Source: Tillus elongatus
Taxonomy: Eukaryota; Arthropoda; Insecta; Coleoptera; Cleridae
NCBI GenBank assembly: GCA_964006375.1
Contig: OZ023264.1
Location: 170,970,295 to 171,034,294 of the forward strand
Direction: 5' to 3'
DNA: 64,000 bases
This document shows positions 27,985 to 40,651 of the stretch, piece after piece (within the stretch, counting starts at the first letter, position 1; each line of letters opens with the position of its first letter). The position numbers and the translations under genes are program-made. The notes under the pieces are model-generated. The model searched no databases. It saw only the letters and a list, made by a program, of their open reading frames with translations, and was not told the DNA's origin.

Positions 27985-29207
27985 CGAAGGGACGCCTGTT
28001 CAAATCTCACGCTGACTGAATTTCTCTGTCAACTATTTTTTTCGTCTGATTAGAATGTGTAATCCCAATATTCTTAACGACTCTTTGTTGAAAATTAAAG
28101 ACAAGCACTTTTAAGGCTTTTAATTTAAGTTTAATAGCAGCTGTTGTTGCCCTTAGTTGGTAAAACCGTTCCACAGATAACATAGACGTAGAGATTTGGG
28201 ACATCAGCAGAGATTGTTTTCTTCTCAGCCTCCCCACCCAAAATAATTTTCTCTATGAAGCCACAGAAAAAGCATCTCGTTCTGTATTTGGATCAGATTT
28301 TGAATATTTTTAAATTTAGTTCCTTTATTTGTATTAGCTAATTTTCTTGTACAAAATGCTCTTTTAATAGCGAGTTTTCTTATAAATGAATTTAATGAAT
28401 TTTCTTTGAAGAAACATATGTCGCGAATGTTTGTATGAAAAATTATTAAATTTATAGAACATTTTTTAAACGAAATTCGTCTAAAATAAGGTTTAAATGA
28501 ATTTTCGTGGAAACAAATTATTTTATTTACAATTTTAATTACAGATTATGTATATAATTTGAATTTGCGCAGAAATTTTTTTGTGCTTCGTAGAAATCAT
28601 TTTTGTAAGATGTCTGTTTGAAATTTTGGTAACTAATGATAAATGTTTATTAAGTTATAAAAAAAATGTTTAAGGATTTTCTTGAAAAATTGTTTGCAAA
28701 TTTTCATGAAATTATTGTTGTGTCGTCAAAATAGTTTTTGTGGAAAATTATATTTTGGTAGGTGGGTACACAACTTGAAGCGGTTCTTTGGCCAGTCAAA
28801 TCGAACCTGTTTTTTTTAAATTTATTTAATTTATTTTTATTATCGAATTTTGTTGTACAAAATGTTCTTTTATTAGGCAATTTTCTTATAAATGAATTTA
28901 ATGAATTTTCTTTGAAGAAACATTTGTTGAGAATGTTTGTATGAAAAATTATTGAATTGATAGAACATTTTTTAAACGAAATTCGTCGGAGATAAGGTTT
29001 TATGGATTTTCATGCAAACAAATTATTTTATTTTCAATTTTAATTACAGATTAGGTATATAATTTGAATTTTATGAATTCTTTTAGCATAAATTTGTGTA
29101 AAATATTTAGCCAAATTTGATGCCTGCTTTAATTAAAAACCTATTTGCTATTAAAAATATTTATAAAAAAATTCACTACCATAGCGCAGTTGCTGCGTCC
29201 AGACTTT

Positions 29208-30075
29208 TTTTGTATGAAAATCTCAAGCAATTTGATCCAAGAAGATGGCTAAGTTTGTAGTTGGCTTTTACTATGAAGGGATTCATAACAGAAGAGGTCA
29301 ATTACAAATTTTACGGGGCACACTGTTTGAAAATACATGACAAGTTTATAGCTTTAAGAAGTTACTTGCGTACCTCTTAAGTGTTCACGAACAATATTGT
29401 TGTTGAGGGCCGTAAGCAAGTAAATAGCAATAGGAAATTGAATAAAATAAAAGCCTCGGACTTTTGTTGCAGACGTAAATAGGGATCGCTATCCAACGAA
29501 CGGATAATTAAATGAAGTAATGGTTGTCCAGTGGAATTGTGTAACTGGCTTTTAGAATGAAAGAATGAAGTTGCTTTTAAAGCCCTAACTTGGACTTTTT
29601 ATTTGATTCGGTCCCAAAACTTGGGGCTGTGGGCTGGAAAATGCCTTGTGTATGTCTCTTAAGATATATTAGACGGCCTCATGGAATTAAAAGAATTATT
29701 GGAAACTTTGAGGAATCGATATCAACACAACTGAAACCGTGGTAACTAAAAATTATGTTTTCTTATACTCGAATAGCTTTATAAGCTTTAAAAATTAAAT
29801 TTCAACAAATTAAAAAATATACACTTATATCGAGATCATGACTTTCATGACCGGTTACAGATGCACTGATTATAGTGCGGATCAGTTAATTTTTGTAAGG
29901 GTTAATTAATGATTAGGTATTAGCGGATTCAACAAAACACTTTTAACTTTTGATTAAGTAACCGGCGATTACAGAGATATTAATTTTGAGTCAAATTATA
30001 TTGCGTACACTCAAACCAATTCGTTTGTTCTCGTGATCTATGACAGCGACGACATATGACAGCATATGCATTAAA
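29208..30075. other. Unassigned AT-rich DNA
   Basis: No gene or element recognised. Confidence 0.4.
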
Positions 30076-30690
<615 letters not shown>

Positions 30691-30987
30691 TAGTATGAAT
30701 AGTCTTTAGTTTTAGTACACCTTAATAACACAGGTTTGTTTTTGATAGAATTTTTAACAACCCGTTGCAAGGTTCAGGGAGTTATTAGTACTTAAGAGGG
30801 TAACTAATGTAGACTCGGTGACTTAAGATTACTGTCACAACAAACGCACAATGTGCCAGTTCACTAATCAATGAAATTTTCACAATACTGTAAAACCATA
30901 AGGGTTATCAGTGGTAACCTGCTCCTAAAATAATGCCAGTTATAATATTGACCCATATATTTACATAACCAGTAGAGCAATAGCATA

Positions 30988-32430
30988 GTAGTAGTAGTAG
31001 TAGCAGTGGTGGGGAGGCCAACGCCAAGCAAGTAGGCCACAATGGGCCCTTTTTGCCAACTCCAGCATTCCATGCTCTACTCTTCCTCGGTTCCGTCGCC
31101 AAACCGCCTCGACCTCGAGATAAAGGCCGTGACGGTCTTCAATTGGACAGTACTTACCTGATTCCTCTGCAGAGTCCTTGATCCGAACAATTCTGCTCGA
31201 AGACTCCCAAAAGCCTCGCATTCACACAGGTAGTGGTAGAACGTTTCTTCATCCTCGCCGCATTCCTGGCAAATGGTATCCCTCTCTACGCGTATCAATG
31301 TGAGGTGTCTTCTAAGGGCGCAGTGGCCTGTCAGCACCCCGAGGATGCGGCGAAGCGTAGGTCGACTCCTTTCGAGTAGCCAGACAGCTTTATCTCTGTC
31401 CGGCCCCTCCACGAAGTCCCTCGCCTGCCTGCACCCATCAACCGACCCCCAGACCCCCAGTGCCTCTCCATTGCTTCCTCGGTCCACCTGTCTAAGGCGA
31501 CAGAGACTGTCTTCCTACTTATGCCTATCGCAGGCTCCGGGCCACAGAACGGCCGCCGGGAACCGAGTTTTGCGAGATTATTCGCCACCTCATTCCCCGC
31601 TACACCACAGTGTCCCGGAACCCACACCAGTTGCACCTCCTTCGTCCTGGCTAGCCCTCTGAGGGCGTCAGCGCACTCCTGAACCAGTGGTGACCTGATT
31701 CTGGCCGCGCAGACTGCCCGGAGGACCGCCTGGCTATCCGAGCAAATGCACACACATTTCTCGGGACTCATCTTCACATCCTGTCTATTGGCCACAGACA
31801 GGATAGCATACGCCTCTGTTTCGAATGCCGTGGTGTATGCGCCAAGAGCATAGCTCTCGCGCACTCCCAGGCCCTCGATGTATATTCCTGCCCCGGAGGA
31901 TTGCTGGTCCTCCAGCCGCGATCCGTCGGTGAAACAGACCAGGCTTGCGGGCTGGAATGCAACCTCATTTTCCCTCCACAGATCCCTACTGGGGATCCTG
32001 AGGGTGTATGGCCTAGTCAACCTAATATCGTCCTCGGCATCCCTCACCTTCATGGCGGAAATCGGAATTTCCTTTTCCACCTCCTTGGCGACTCTTGCAT
32101 GCCCTATTACTGCTCCCTCTCCGCACCAGTTACCTGAGTCCCGGATTCTAAGATGCGACGCCATAGCCTCCCTTCTGATACAGATGGCAAGCAGTGGCAG
32201 CATCAACAGGACCTCTAGCGCGGCTGAGGGTGTCGTCCTCATAGCGCCTGTGATACCCAGGATAGCCAGCCTTTGGAGTTTGGCCAGCTTCCTGCTGGTA
32301 GTTTGGTTCACACCACACCACCAGACCAACGCCCCATAGAGGATTCTCGGCCTGACGATCGCAGTGTAGATCCAATGAAGGATCCGAGGATTAATTCCCC
32401 AGGTCCTCTTAATCACACGACGCAGCTGCC
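30988..32430 (-). mobile_element. LINE family B, 5'-truncated insertion with 14-bp TSD
   Basis: The direct repeat AGAGCAATAGCATA at 30974-30987 and 32431-32444 bounds the insert exactly. The 3' end on the minus strand carries a short (CTA)n-like tail (30988-31003 on the plus strand). This is a target-primed insertion of 1,443 bp that kept only the C-terminal half of ORF2. The GC content is far above the surroundings. Confidence 0.92.
31078..32430 (-). pseudogene. LINE B ORF2 C-terminal half: RT thumb, RNase H, Cys-His tail
   Basis: Read on the minus strand. It opens with an RT thumb/connection segment (IYTAIVRPRILYGALVWW). An RNase H domain follows with FTDGS at about 31922-31936, the glutamate in FETEAYAI, SDSQA, and H..VAGNEVANNLAK. 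The last catalytic Asp of the usual NExAD is Asn here. After a frameshift near 31447 in a C-rich run, the frame resumes with LRRILGVLTGHCALRRHL and CQECGEDEETFYHYLCEC, the C-terminal Cys-His motif. RNase H in an APE-type LINE indicates the I/R1/Loa group. The ATG at 32443 lies in the TSD and is not a LINE start. Two defects (frameshift, D-to-N) make it inactive. Confidence 0.88.
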
Positions 32431-32444
32431 AGAGCAATAGCATA

Positions 32445-33004
32445 AGTATTATGCACTAATAAAGCAATACGCTGTATAATGACACTGATACATAAACACA
32501 GTTAGGCCTATTTAATATATGGGCAATCAATGGTGGTTACTAAGATCGCTGTTTAATTACTGGTTCATGAGCTCATCAACCGTGTACATACGGTATAGCA
32601 ATTTAATCAGGTTCTAAAGGACTTGCTTGAAGAGCTTAAACAATGAAGTAATGTTACATACGTAACAAGTAAACTAAACTTCCAGAGATAAATTAGAACA
32701 CCCGTGAGGCGTCCCTTGGAGGTTAAACAATAGCAAACTTTACTGGCTAATCTGGTTTTACTTAACTAGACACTTGAAGGTTAACCCCCTCGTAGATTAT
32801 CTCCTTAAGACCAAAAGAATAACACATAAACGAACCCATAAGTCAGCAATCGTGAAACAAATAGTGTTTATATCTCCAGCAACAAGTGACAGATTAATAC
32901 TTCATTTTAAACTGAACACTATGGAGATGTCAACCAGGTTCACAGATATTACCGGCATGTCATGGCTGACAATGACGTTACCAGCTGCTATACGTCAGCA
33001 AATT
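32445..33004. other. Unassigned DNA
   Basis: No gene or element recognised between the two LINE insertions. Confidence 0.4.
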
Positions 33005-34270
33005 CATCAATCAGCCCTCTGCGTCCATTGCTGGACATATGCCTCCCCTAGTTGAGTCCATTATTTTCTGTCTTGAGCGCTACGAATCCAGTTTTTTGTA
33101 ATTTTTGTAACGTTGTCTGTCCAGCGAGTTGGTGGTCTTCCTCTGTCTTTTTTATCGGATCTGGGTCTCCATTTAAGTAATCCTTTTGTCCACCTGTCAT
33201 CTTGCATGCGAGCCACATGTCCCGTCCACTTCCATTTGAGTTTTGCCACATGTACGACCACATCAGTCACGCCTATTCTTCTGCGTAATTCTTCATTTCT
33301 AATGTGGTCACGTAACGAAACGCCAAGCATCGAGCTCTCCTTTTTGCGCTGTGTTACCTTTAGTTTCTTAGGAGAAGCGTTGGTAAGGGTTAGTGTTACG
33401 GCGCCGTAGGTCATAACCGGTAGAACACATTGGTTGAAAACTTTTCTTTTCAAGCATATTGAAAGGTCGCCTCTGAAAACGTCTCCAAGTTTGCTGTAAA
33501 CCGCCGAGGAGAGTATAACTTGTTACTATGGATGAGGTTTGTCATAAATTTTGTTTTTCCGATGTTTATTTTTAGACCTACAGTTGCACAGGCCTCCTGA
33601 AGTTCCTGCATCATCACTCTAATATCTTCCAAGTTGTCAGCCAGTAAGACAATGTCGTCTGCAAACCGTGAGTTTGACAGACTTTGACTGTCTATTCTTA
33701 GACCTTTTTGGTCCCAATCTATCTTGTTAAACACATATTCCAGGACGGTGATAAACAGTTTTGGAGACCTCGTATCTCCCTGGCGTACTCCACTCACAAT
33801 TTTTATAGGATTCGTGTTTTCATGTAGTCTTACCACAAGAGTAGCATTTTTATACATATTGTAAATCAGTTTGGTATAGCGATAGTCAATACGACATGCT
33901 TCTAGGGACTGCAACACTGCGTCCAGCTCCACAGTGTCGAAAGCCTTATGGAAGTCCACAAAAGCAAGGACAAGAGGTCTACCATATTCGATGGTCTTTT
34001 CAATCACTGTTTTGACGCTTTGGAGATGATCATTGGTTCCAAACCCACTTCGAAAACCAGCTTGTTCCACCGGCTGGACAAAGTCCAACTTCTTTTCAAG
34101 TAGTATGGTAATTATTCTAGTAAATAATTTGTAGAGGTGGCTAAGTAGACTTATCGGCCTGTAATTTTCTAGGTTCGAGATGTCTCCTTTCTTGTGGACC
34201 AATATTACGATGGTGTTGTGCCACTTTTCTGGTATCAGCAAATTACCTGGCTTAAAAATATTACCCACAC
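33005..34270 (-). pseudogene. RTE-type LINE, 5'-truncated reverse transcriptase
   Basis: The minus-strand frame from about 34268 encodes an RT of about 270 aa without internal stop. It contains YRPISLLSHLYKLFTRI, the catalytic FVDFHKAFD, GVRQGDTRSPKLF, and FADDIVLLAD at about 33645-33668. A frame change near 33450 leads into the post-RT tail (TYGAVTLTLT, RRRIGVTDVVVHVAKLKW, GHVARMQDDRW, RGRPPTRWTD). After a stop near 33061, the RTE-typical EAYVQQWTQRAD ending is still readable at about 33010-33050. The tail motifs are hallmarks of RTE elements, which end in short simple repeats; TTGATGA follows here. The endonuclease is lost. It is the best-preserved RT in the window, but it has at least one frameshift. 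Confidence 0.88.
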
Positions 34271-34280
34271 AAAGGCATAT

Positions 34281-35200
34281 GGCAATGGCACAGCACTATA
34301 TAGCACTAATAGCTGAGACGCAAAAACTGAGATGGTTGTTGAATACTCATCTGATCGTCAACGTGGGGAGACAGTTCCACCTTCCACCAGCTTACTCTAG
34401 CCTGTCGTCATGCCCTAGGCCGTGAACAAGCGCACATCTACTACAGTTCCCACATCCAAACAGCAGCGGCTTATACACTGAAACGGCAGCGACCTCAAAA
34501 ATGCTTTACTACAACTGGCTATAGGCACCAGCCTGCCAGGAGGGATGACTTCATCAAATAGAACAGTGTGGCACAAAATGGCGTTTACTGCGCTACATTA
34601 GCATGTTCCAGTAGAACGTCCAGACCTCAAAGAGGGCGCAGCAGCAGCTCGCCTGGCAGACGTTTCTCTACGCACACATGCGCTAGAACTAAGTCATACT
34701 ACCCTAACGACATCGAACGTCTCTTAGCTAACAACCATAGAATGTTAGCCAAATAAAAAGAGACAGCAATGTGATATATTTACCATAGACCTAATAAATT
34801 TATATGAGCAGGAATACTGAAGGTATTACCTGCTTAAGGATCCCGGACGAACACAGACACGGTCTGAGTCGACCTAGTTAACTCACTTGTATGAGATCAC
34901 GTTAAATCAAAGAAAAAACTTTTAAAACGAGGGACATTATTATCAACAAAAGAAGTTACGACATCTGGGTCGTAACAGTGCGTATTAAAAATACTGATGG
35001 GTTTCACCCATCAGCTCCCGGAAAAGAGCATCCATTACAACAGATTTATAAATGTGTAGGTACATATAATTCCCATTCTAGGCCCAGCTGTTGAAGGCTT
35101 TTTTTTAACCTTTTGGGTCTCTTTATTTATTTATATCATTATTATGTTTTTTATTATAAATTAATTATACAACCTATAGTTGCCTACGCCTGTTAGGTGA
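34281..35200. other. Unassigned; 34.3-34.75 kb GC-richer
   Basis: The 34.3-34.75 kb part is less AT-rich and contains GCAGCAGC-type runs, which suggests a decayed element. I find no domain or repeat partner. Confidence 0.35.
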
Positions 35201-36129
35201 CATACTTGTCTCATAAATGTTGTGTACTGGAGTTTACAATTACGTTTGACATTTTGTAAATAATTAAAGCTAAATTTAAACAATAACTTCTCAATAAATA
35301 CGACTTAATCGATGTCAGCAATCTAATGAATTCCAAAAAAATAATGCAGGTTGGCAGTGTGATCAAGTACTTATTTTGCCAGTACGGAAAAGCCTGCAAC
35401 ACAGCTTGATTTCCGTTTTTGCTTTCAGCTTTCCAATTACTGTCGTTGAAAAGTTTAATCAAACGAAACAACACATGGCGGTGCCCTTTTATGATGCCTT
35501 TTTCTCTACCGTTATAATAATCTTTGATGTCAATGGTGTAAGTAGAGGTCCAACGGCACAATAACATATAGCGAACAAAACAGGGTATATCGTTAATATT
35601 TATCACATTCGGTACGGTTCTAAAGCAAAGGGACATGGGATAATTACAGGATTTTATGTAGTCGGAAATATTAAGTAATGAAAATTCAAGTTGAGAAAGC
35701 TACATAAATACGAAAGCGGTATTAAAACTGTATTTTAGAATTTTGTTTACTTCATAAATATTGTAGATACCTCTACCGAGGATCACAAATTTACGTGCAA
35801 AATGTGATCTTAGTTTTATCAAACAACTGAAATTTTACTATTTATTGTTAAATGTTGTGGAAGATCATGCCATATAAAACGTCAGCTATTAGTTGTCAAA
35901 TTTAAGAAAACAGAACAAACGATTCCTAAAATCGTAATCCAACCAGATCTGTTAATTTTTAAGGTTTTTTATATCCTTAAAATTGTTATTATAAAAAGAA
36001 ATCCATTTAGCGTATTTAAATACTTAAGAATATAAACAAAGTAAATTGTGTTTGCGGCTGAATTCCAACTGACGTATTCACCGAAAGTAAATAAATAAGT
36101 AGTTCCTAAATGAGTTTGTTCACTTAATT
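35201..36129. other. Unassigned AT-rich DNA
   Basis: A 141-codon open frame on the minus strand (35211-35636) has no recognisable domain and no support as a gene. Nothing else is identified. Confidence 0.35.
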
Positions 36130-36421
36130 TTTTTTTGTATTTTAACGTCGGTCTATTTCCGCGACTATGGCCAATCACCCCTGACTTTCTGCAAGGAGGG
36201 TTGACGTGTTCAACATCGAATGAACACGGGACTGACGGCTTTACGCCCACTCTGAAGGCCGGAACGTGCAGATATTTAACTTGCTCGGATACAATGCCAC
36301 ACCCTTGGTCCATGTTACTTTTACAGTATCTACTGAGAAATTGAAAGGGGAACCCTGGGAAACGAACACAGTAACCTTGGGTTCAGATGCACACGTTCTT
36401 ACCCCTGGACCACCGAGGCAC
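36130..36421 (-). mobile_element. tRNA-derived SINE, second copy
   Basis: Minus strand from 36421: CTCGGTGGTCCAGGGGTAAG (box A region), then a box B degenerated to TGTTCGTTTCCC. The body matches the 10.1-10.5 kb SINE (ACTGACGGCTTTACGCCC, CTTGCTCGGATACAATGCC), and an A9 tail lies at 36124-36133. ACTTAATT occurs on both sides (36122-36129, 36425-36432) and may be a TSD. Confidence 0.82.
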
Positions 36422-36432
36422 TAAACTTAATT

Positions 36433-37197
36433 ACTGTATAGTATACATCTTTTGTGATCGCAGTTCAAAACATTAATTTTCAAAGGCTAAATAGACAGGT
36501 ATTTACGAAAAATCTTCAAAGATAATTTGCATCTACCCAAAACAACCAACGAACAAATATCTTAAGTAACGGTTCACTAAGCTAACAATTTAAACACAGC
36601 TGTCTAGAAAGCAAACCGTCAAAGGAAATCAGCAGATTTCAGAGATTACTTGATGAGGAACTGACGTAAATCTTCCTATTTAAAAATGCTTGCTAGCGTA
36701 GCTGGAGCTCTTTCAAGATGGCGCTTTAACAGCAAATTTTTCCATAAATGTTTAGAATGCATCCACTTAATAAGGTGAAACTTGTCACGCAAAGTTATCT
36801 TAATATATCTAGTCGTTGACTGTGAATTCTGTAGTTCAAATACTTCCATTGTTCCACATATAAACAATAATTCATTAATAGACTATATACTTCTTCTCTG
36901 TTCGCAATTGAGCATCAATTATTTGTTTTAGAATTCGTAGAATTTCTTGTATCCAGCTGTGGGTATGAAGTGCAATGCTACGATGTTTTGCTGTCACAAG
37001 CTTAAGTTTCAACCAAACTTTAATTCAAGTAAACGTAGAAGTCCATATGCCAGGACATTCCTCCAGTGTGTTTTCCAAAGTTGATCTGCAAACGCCGAAT
37101 CAGCGAATAAAAAACTGTGAGGCATAAATTAAATAAAGAAATATTAATAATAATGTACCAATTGTTTCACAACTAAATATTTACCATTTTTAACATC

Positions 37198-37202
<5 letters not shown>
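36433..37202. other. Unassigned AT-rich DNA
   Basis: No gene or element recognised. Confidence 0.4.

Positions 37203-37287
<85 letters not shown>
37203..37287. repeat. (TA)n microsatellite
   Basis: Pure TA tract of 85 bp, shortly upstream of composite repeat copy 2. Confidence 0.97.
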
Positions 37288-37289
<2 letters not shown>

Positions 37290-37339
37290 TTATATTCTTA
37301 ATAAAATCACCTTTTGTTTAGAAACCACTTAGTAAATGC

Positions 37340-38237
37340 AAAAGCTGCTTCTAAAGACCTTACATATTACAACCAATAACTTAAGACCATTATCGGTCAT
37401 CTACCTTTCTTCATTGCAGTTTGTCAGAAAGTTTACGCGGTGTCATGGTTAGTATTCCAGACTAATGAACTTAGGGAAGTGGGTTCAAAACTTAAACACA
37501 TTATTTTGTTTTCAATTTTAATTACAGATTAGATATATAATTTGAATTCTATGTATTCTTTTTGCAAACATTTATATAAAAAGATATTTAGCCAGTTTTT
37601 ACAGATTTTTTTTTATGCTTCGTAGAAATCATTTTTTGTAAAATGTTTTTGTGAAATTTTGGTAATTAATCATAAATGTTTAATACGTTATTATAAAATA
37701 ATGTTTACGGATTTTCTTGAATAATTGTTTGGAAATTTTCATGAAATTTTTGTTATGTTGTTGAAAAAGTGGTGAAAAATTATATTTTGGTAAGTGGGTA
37801 AATAACTTGAAATGGTTGGTTGTTCAGGAAAATCGGACCAGTTGTTTTATTTCTTTAATTTATTCTTATTAGCGAATTTTCTTGTGCAAAATGTTATTTT
37901 AATAGCGAATTTTCGTATAAATGGTTTTGATGAATTTTTTTTTGAAGAACCGTTTCATAATTTTTGTATGAAAAATTATCCAATTGATAGAACATTTTTT
38001 AAATCCAATTCGTTGAAAATAGGGTTTTAATGGATTTTCGTGCAAACAAATTATTGTATTTTCAATTTTAATTACAGATTAGGTATATAATTTGAATTTT
38101 ATGTATGCTTTTAGTAGAATTTTGTGTAAAAATATTTAGCCAAATTTAATGCCTGCTTTCATCAAAAAAAGACATATGTGCCGTTAAAAACATTTTTTGA
38201 AAACTCACTACCATAACGCATTTTCCGCGTCCAGACT
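37340..38237 (+). mobile_element. Composite repeat with tRNA-like boxes, copy 2
   Basis: The head has ACCTTACATATTACAA and TTAAGACCATTATCGG. An uninterrupted tRNA-like region follows (37436-37497: box A-like GGTGTCATGGTTAG, box B-like GGGTTCAAAAC), then the ~0.5 kb body in one partial and one full unit (TTTTCAATTTTAATTACAG at 37508 and 38059). The tail is CACTACCATAACGCATTTTC and GCGTCCAGAC. Gene order and termini equal copy 1 without the PLE insertion. Confidence 0.68.
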
Positions 38238-38912
38238 TTTTATTTCTGTGTTGACATAAGTTTAAATCAATCGTTATTATTTGATGCCAAGAATGTATTG
38301 CTGCTCTGTGTACTACTATTTGTGGACCACCTGTATATGGATCAATTTACTGCAGTTTATTACATTTTAATATGACCCTTTTTCCATAATTTAATATATG
38401 AAACGTTAGGCATGTTAGAGTCCAGCAGGCCTAATAATTTTCATCAGTGCCATTTTGGCGGTCATAAAAAATTCAGGAATTCATCTTACAATAAAATTAC
38501 TGGAAATATTATCTCCACGCACTCCCAAGTTTTATACGCCACATTTCATAGCGGATGTGACGCGTATGCTTTTAAATAATGCAACCACTGCTTAGCAGTT
38601 TTCACATCCAATGAACGTCATAGGGTTCTTCACCCTCTTGAGATTCCACCAATTCGAATATGTCTACAGTTTCATATCAACTCACGAATAATTTTCTTAT
38701 TTTATTATTCATTTTATAACTCCATTCTATATGTCGCTATAATATGGGTTTTGAAATATGGGTGAGACCTTAGTTTCGCGAGCGTAATGTATGTGATATA
38801 CATACGAACAGCACAAAGATATGTGAATTTCTAAAAAATTTTTATTTTAAAATATCACAAACGTCAAAGTAATCAAAATAGAATTGCCTAATTAATTTAG
38901 AATAATATATCA
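38238..38912. other. Unassigned DNA
   Basis: No gene or element recognised. Confidence 0.4.
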
Positions 38913-39464
38913 GAAAACGATTTAGTTTTTACTAAAGCTGATAAAGGCAATAAAACAGTAGCTATAAATTGGGATGCATATAATCCAACAATCTCCTTTT
39001 AATTTATTTCAGAAAACATTTCAAAAATTTTAAATATCTGTACAAATACAAAGGTAGCTTTTAAATCTTACAACACGTCGCGTGATTTACTATTTAACGC
39101 TAAAGAAAAATCTTGTTTCCTGACAAAAGCTGGAGTTTATAAATTAGATTGTACACATTGTAATGCATTCTACATAGGTCAAACTTCTAGAAATTTTAAC
39201 ACCCGATACAAAGAACATATTTCTGCATTTAGAAATAACCACGCTGACAAATCTACATTTGCAAAACATAATATTGATACCGAACATAGACCTACAGTAA
39301 ATAACCGCATACAACCACAAAATTTTTATAATGACAAACGTAAACTAGACTTTTTTGAAGCTTTTGAAGTCAAAAAGCACACACACGACAATAGCTACCT
39401 TGTTTTAAACGAGCAAACTGATTTAATGAATTCCGTTTTCTTGGATATTCTTCTTTCTAATTAA
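38913..39464 (+). pseudogene. PLE polyprotein remnant: RT start joined to GIY-YIG endonuclease
   Basis: 38913-38994 reads ENDLVFTKADKGNKTVAI, the N-terminal ADKG motif of Penelope-like RTs. After a stop and a deletion that removed the catalytic RT, a frame from 39003 to the stop at 39462-39464 holds the linker and a GIY-YIG endonuclease. The endonuclease shows AGVYKLDCTHCNAFYIGQTS and RYKEHISAF, with the paired GVY and YIG, the Cys pair, and the Arg/His residues expected of the family. It ends LNEQTDLMNSVFLDILLSN. No ATG starts it. The endonuclease segment looks intact, but the element cannot work without RT. A hammerhead motif lies 340 bp downstream. Confidence 0.87.
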
Positions 39465-39800
39465 ATAAGTCAAAGAAAATTTAACTATTCTTTCAAAAAA
39501 GTTGTAATAAGATAATGTGTTGATGTATGTCGATATTTTCGTTGTATAGAGACTGCTTTTATACTGTTATTGTTTAGTTATTTTATTGTTGTATCTGTTA
39601 TCATAGTTATTATAGACTAGTCCTATTTTTATGTTAAATATTGACATACATCACGTAGACATTTTGAAAGCCTCATCTGTCATCTGTGTTTCAATTTTAT
39701 TTTCACTTTGAAATTTTTTTTGATCAAAACATCATATTATAACGTAGCAACAGATCTTTATTTGTAGTTGTCATGATTTCGTACTAATTCAATTTTAATA
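39465..39800 (+). other. PLE 3' untranslated region
   Basis: Homologous to 41338-41650 (GATGTATGTCGATATTTTC, ATTGACATACATCACGTAGA, TCTTTATTTGTAGTTGTC). Two copies with the same coding end followed by the same UTR define the PLE family. Confidence 0.75.
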
Positions 39801-39839
39801 TGTCTGAGAATGCTGTCAAGCAGCGAAACTATAGTCACA
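39801..39839 (+). ncRNA. Hammerhead-like motif downstream of PLE
   Basis: Stem I TGT, core CTGAGAA (consensus CTGANGA, so one core change G to A), stem II GCTG-TCAAG-CAGC, GAAA, palindromic ACTATAGT as stem III, GTC cleavage site, then ACA completing stem I. PLEs are known to carry hammerheads in their terminal repeats. The core change predicts weak or no cleavage in this copy. Confidence 0.62.
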
Positions 39840-40025
39840 GAAACGTTGAAGAACATACTAGAACATCCAGAATTCGTAAGGGCTACTTGCTCCAGTTAGC
39901 TTACGCGCTGGCTACGTCCTTCACCTACAAAAACAAAAACCAACAGTGAAGCCAGAGAAGTAGTCTCCAAGTCTGTATGTAATCTCCTTTTAGACAAAAC
40001 TAACGAATGAACTTGAAAATACATA

Positions 40026-40110
40026 AGTACACTTGGAGAACCCAAATCACCACAACACATTTTAAAAGACCTGACGATCGTTTCACTAACCAACCATCAG
40101 AGGATGAAAA
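40026..40110 (-). mobile_element. PLE terminal-repeat fragment with hammerhead-like motif
   Basis: AGTACACTTGGAGAACCCAA and ATCACCACAACACAT match both arms of the 27.8 kb hairpin. On the minus strand 40070-40103 reads stem I CCT, CTGATGG (one core change), GAAA, ACGATCGT, GTC, AGG. This is the same ribozyme family in decayed form. Confidence 0.6.
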
Positions 40111-40466
40111 ATTCTAACAACTTTAAAAACTTACATCACCTTATATACCGGATCTTAGGTAAAGAAGCGGAACCGAGGGGCGAATAAGTCGCAGGCAAAT
40201 TCTGCAGGGTATTGTATTTTGATCGCGGGACGAGGTCTTTGAACTGTCTTTATTAATTAAAATATGTCCATATCTACTCATTTTGGGAAGGTTCAACGAC
40301 AACTAAATTAACATAGTTTCCTTTGGCGGAAATATCTGTATTATTATGTTATCTCTAGGACGTGTTGAAACGTGGGAATTTATTTATTTATTTATTTTAC
40401 AAAGCAATCGATCAGGTGACTCGTAATCGGCGGCGGTGAAACATTTTTTGTTGTAACTATATTTCG

Positions 40467-40468
<2 letters not shown>

Positions 40469-40539
<71 letters not shown>
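40469..40539. repeat. (TA)n microsatellite
   Basis: Pure TA tract of 71 bp. Confidence 0.97.
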
Positions 40540-40540
<1 letters not shown>

Positions 40541-40651
40541 TCTCGAACGCGTTTAGCTCTCCTGGTTGTTTAACGTTTTTTCTTAATTTAAGATTATCTT
40601 CATTAACATGATGATTATTATCCCAAATATGTCGGGCGACGGAAGATCTAT

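Larger units (their letters stand above)
27600..29207 (+). mobile_element. Composite repeat with tRNA-like boxes, copy 1
   Basis: The head has CCTTACATATTACAA and CTTAAGACCATTATCGG, then a tRNA-like part: box A-like GTGGTGTAATTGTTAGACGC at 27709 and box B-like TGTTCAAATCTC at about 27998. The two boxes are separated by an inserted PLE hairpin. The body is a ~505-bp unit repeated twice (ACAAAATG at 28351 and 28857). The tail ends in the MITE-type terminus ACCATAGCGCAGTTGCTGCG, then TCCAGAC at 29207. Copy 2 at 37340-38237 has the same order. Confidence 0.65.

Noticed and set aside
31273..32339. Plus-strand frames opposite LINE B
   Set aside because: Shadows of the minus-strand ORF2, which carries the RNase H motifs.
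32431..32444. ATG at 32443 as the start of the LINE B protein
   Set aside because: It lies in the target-site duplication, outside the LINE. The LINE frame is 5'-truncated at 32430.
35211..35636. 141-codon frame on the minus strand
   Set aside because: No recognised domain, no neighbouring element context, and AT-rich composition like the flanks. Chance cannot be excluded.
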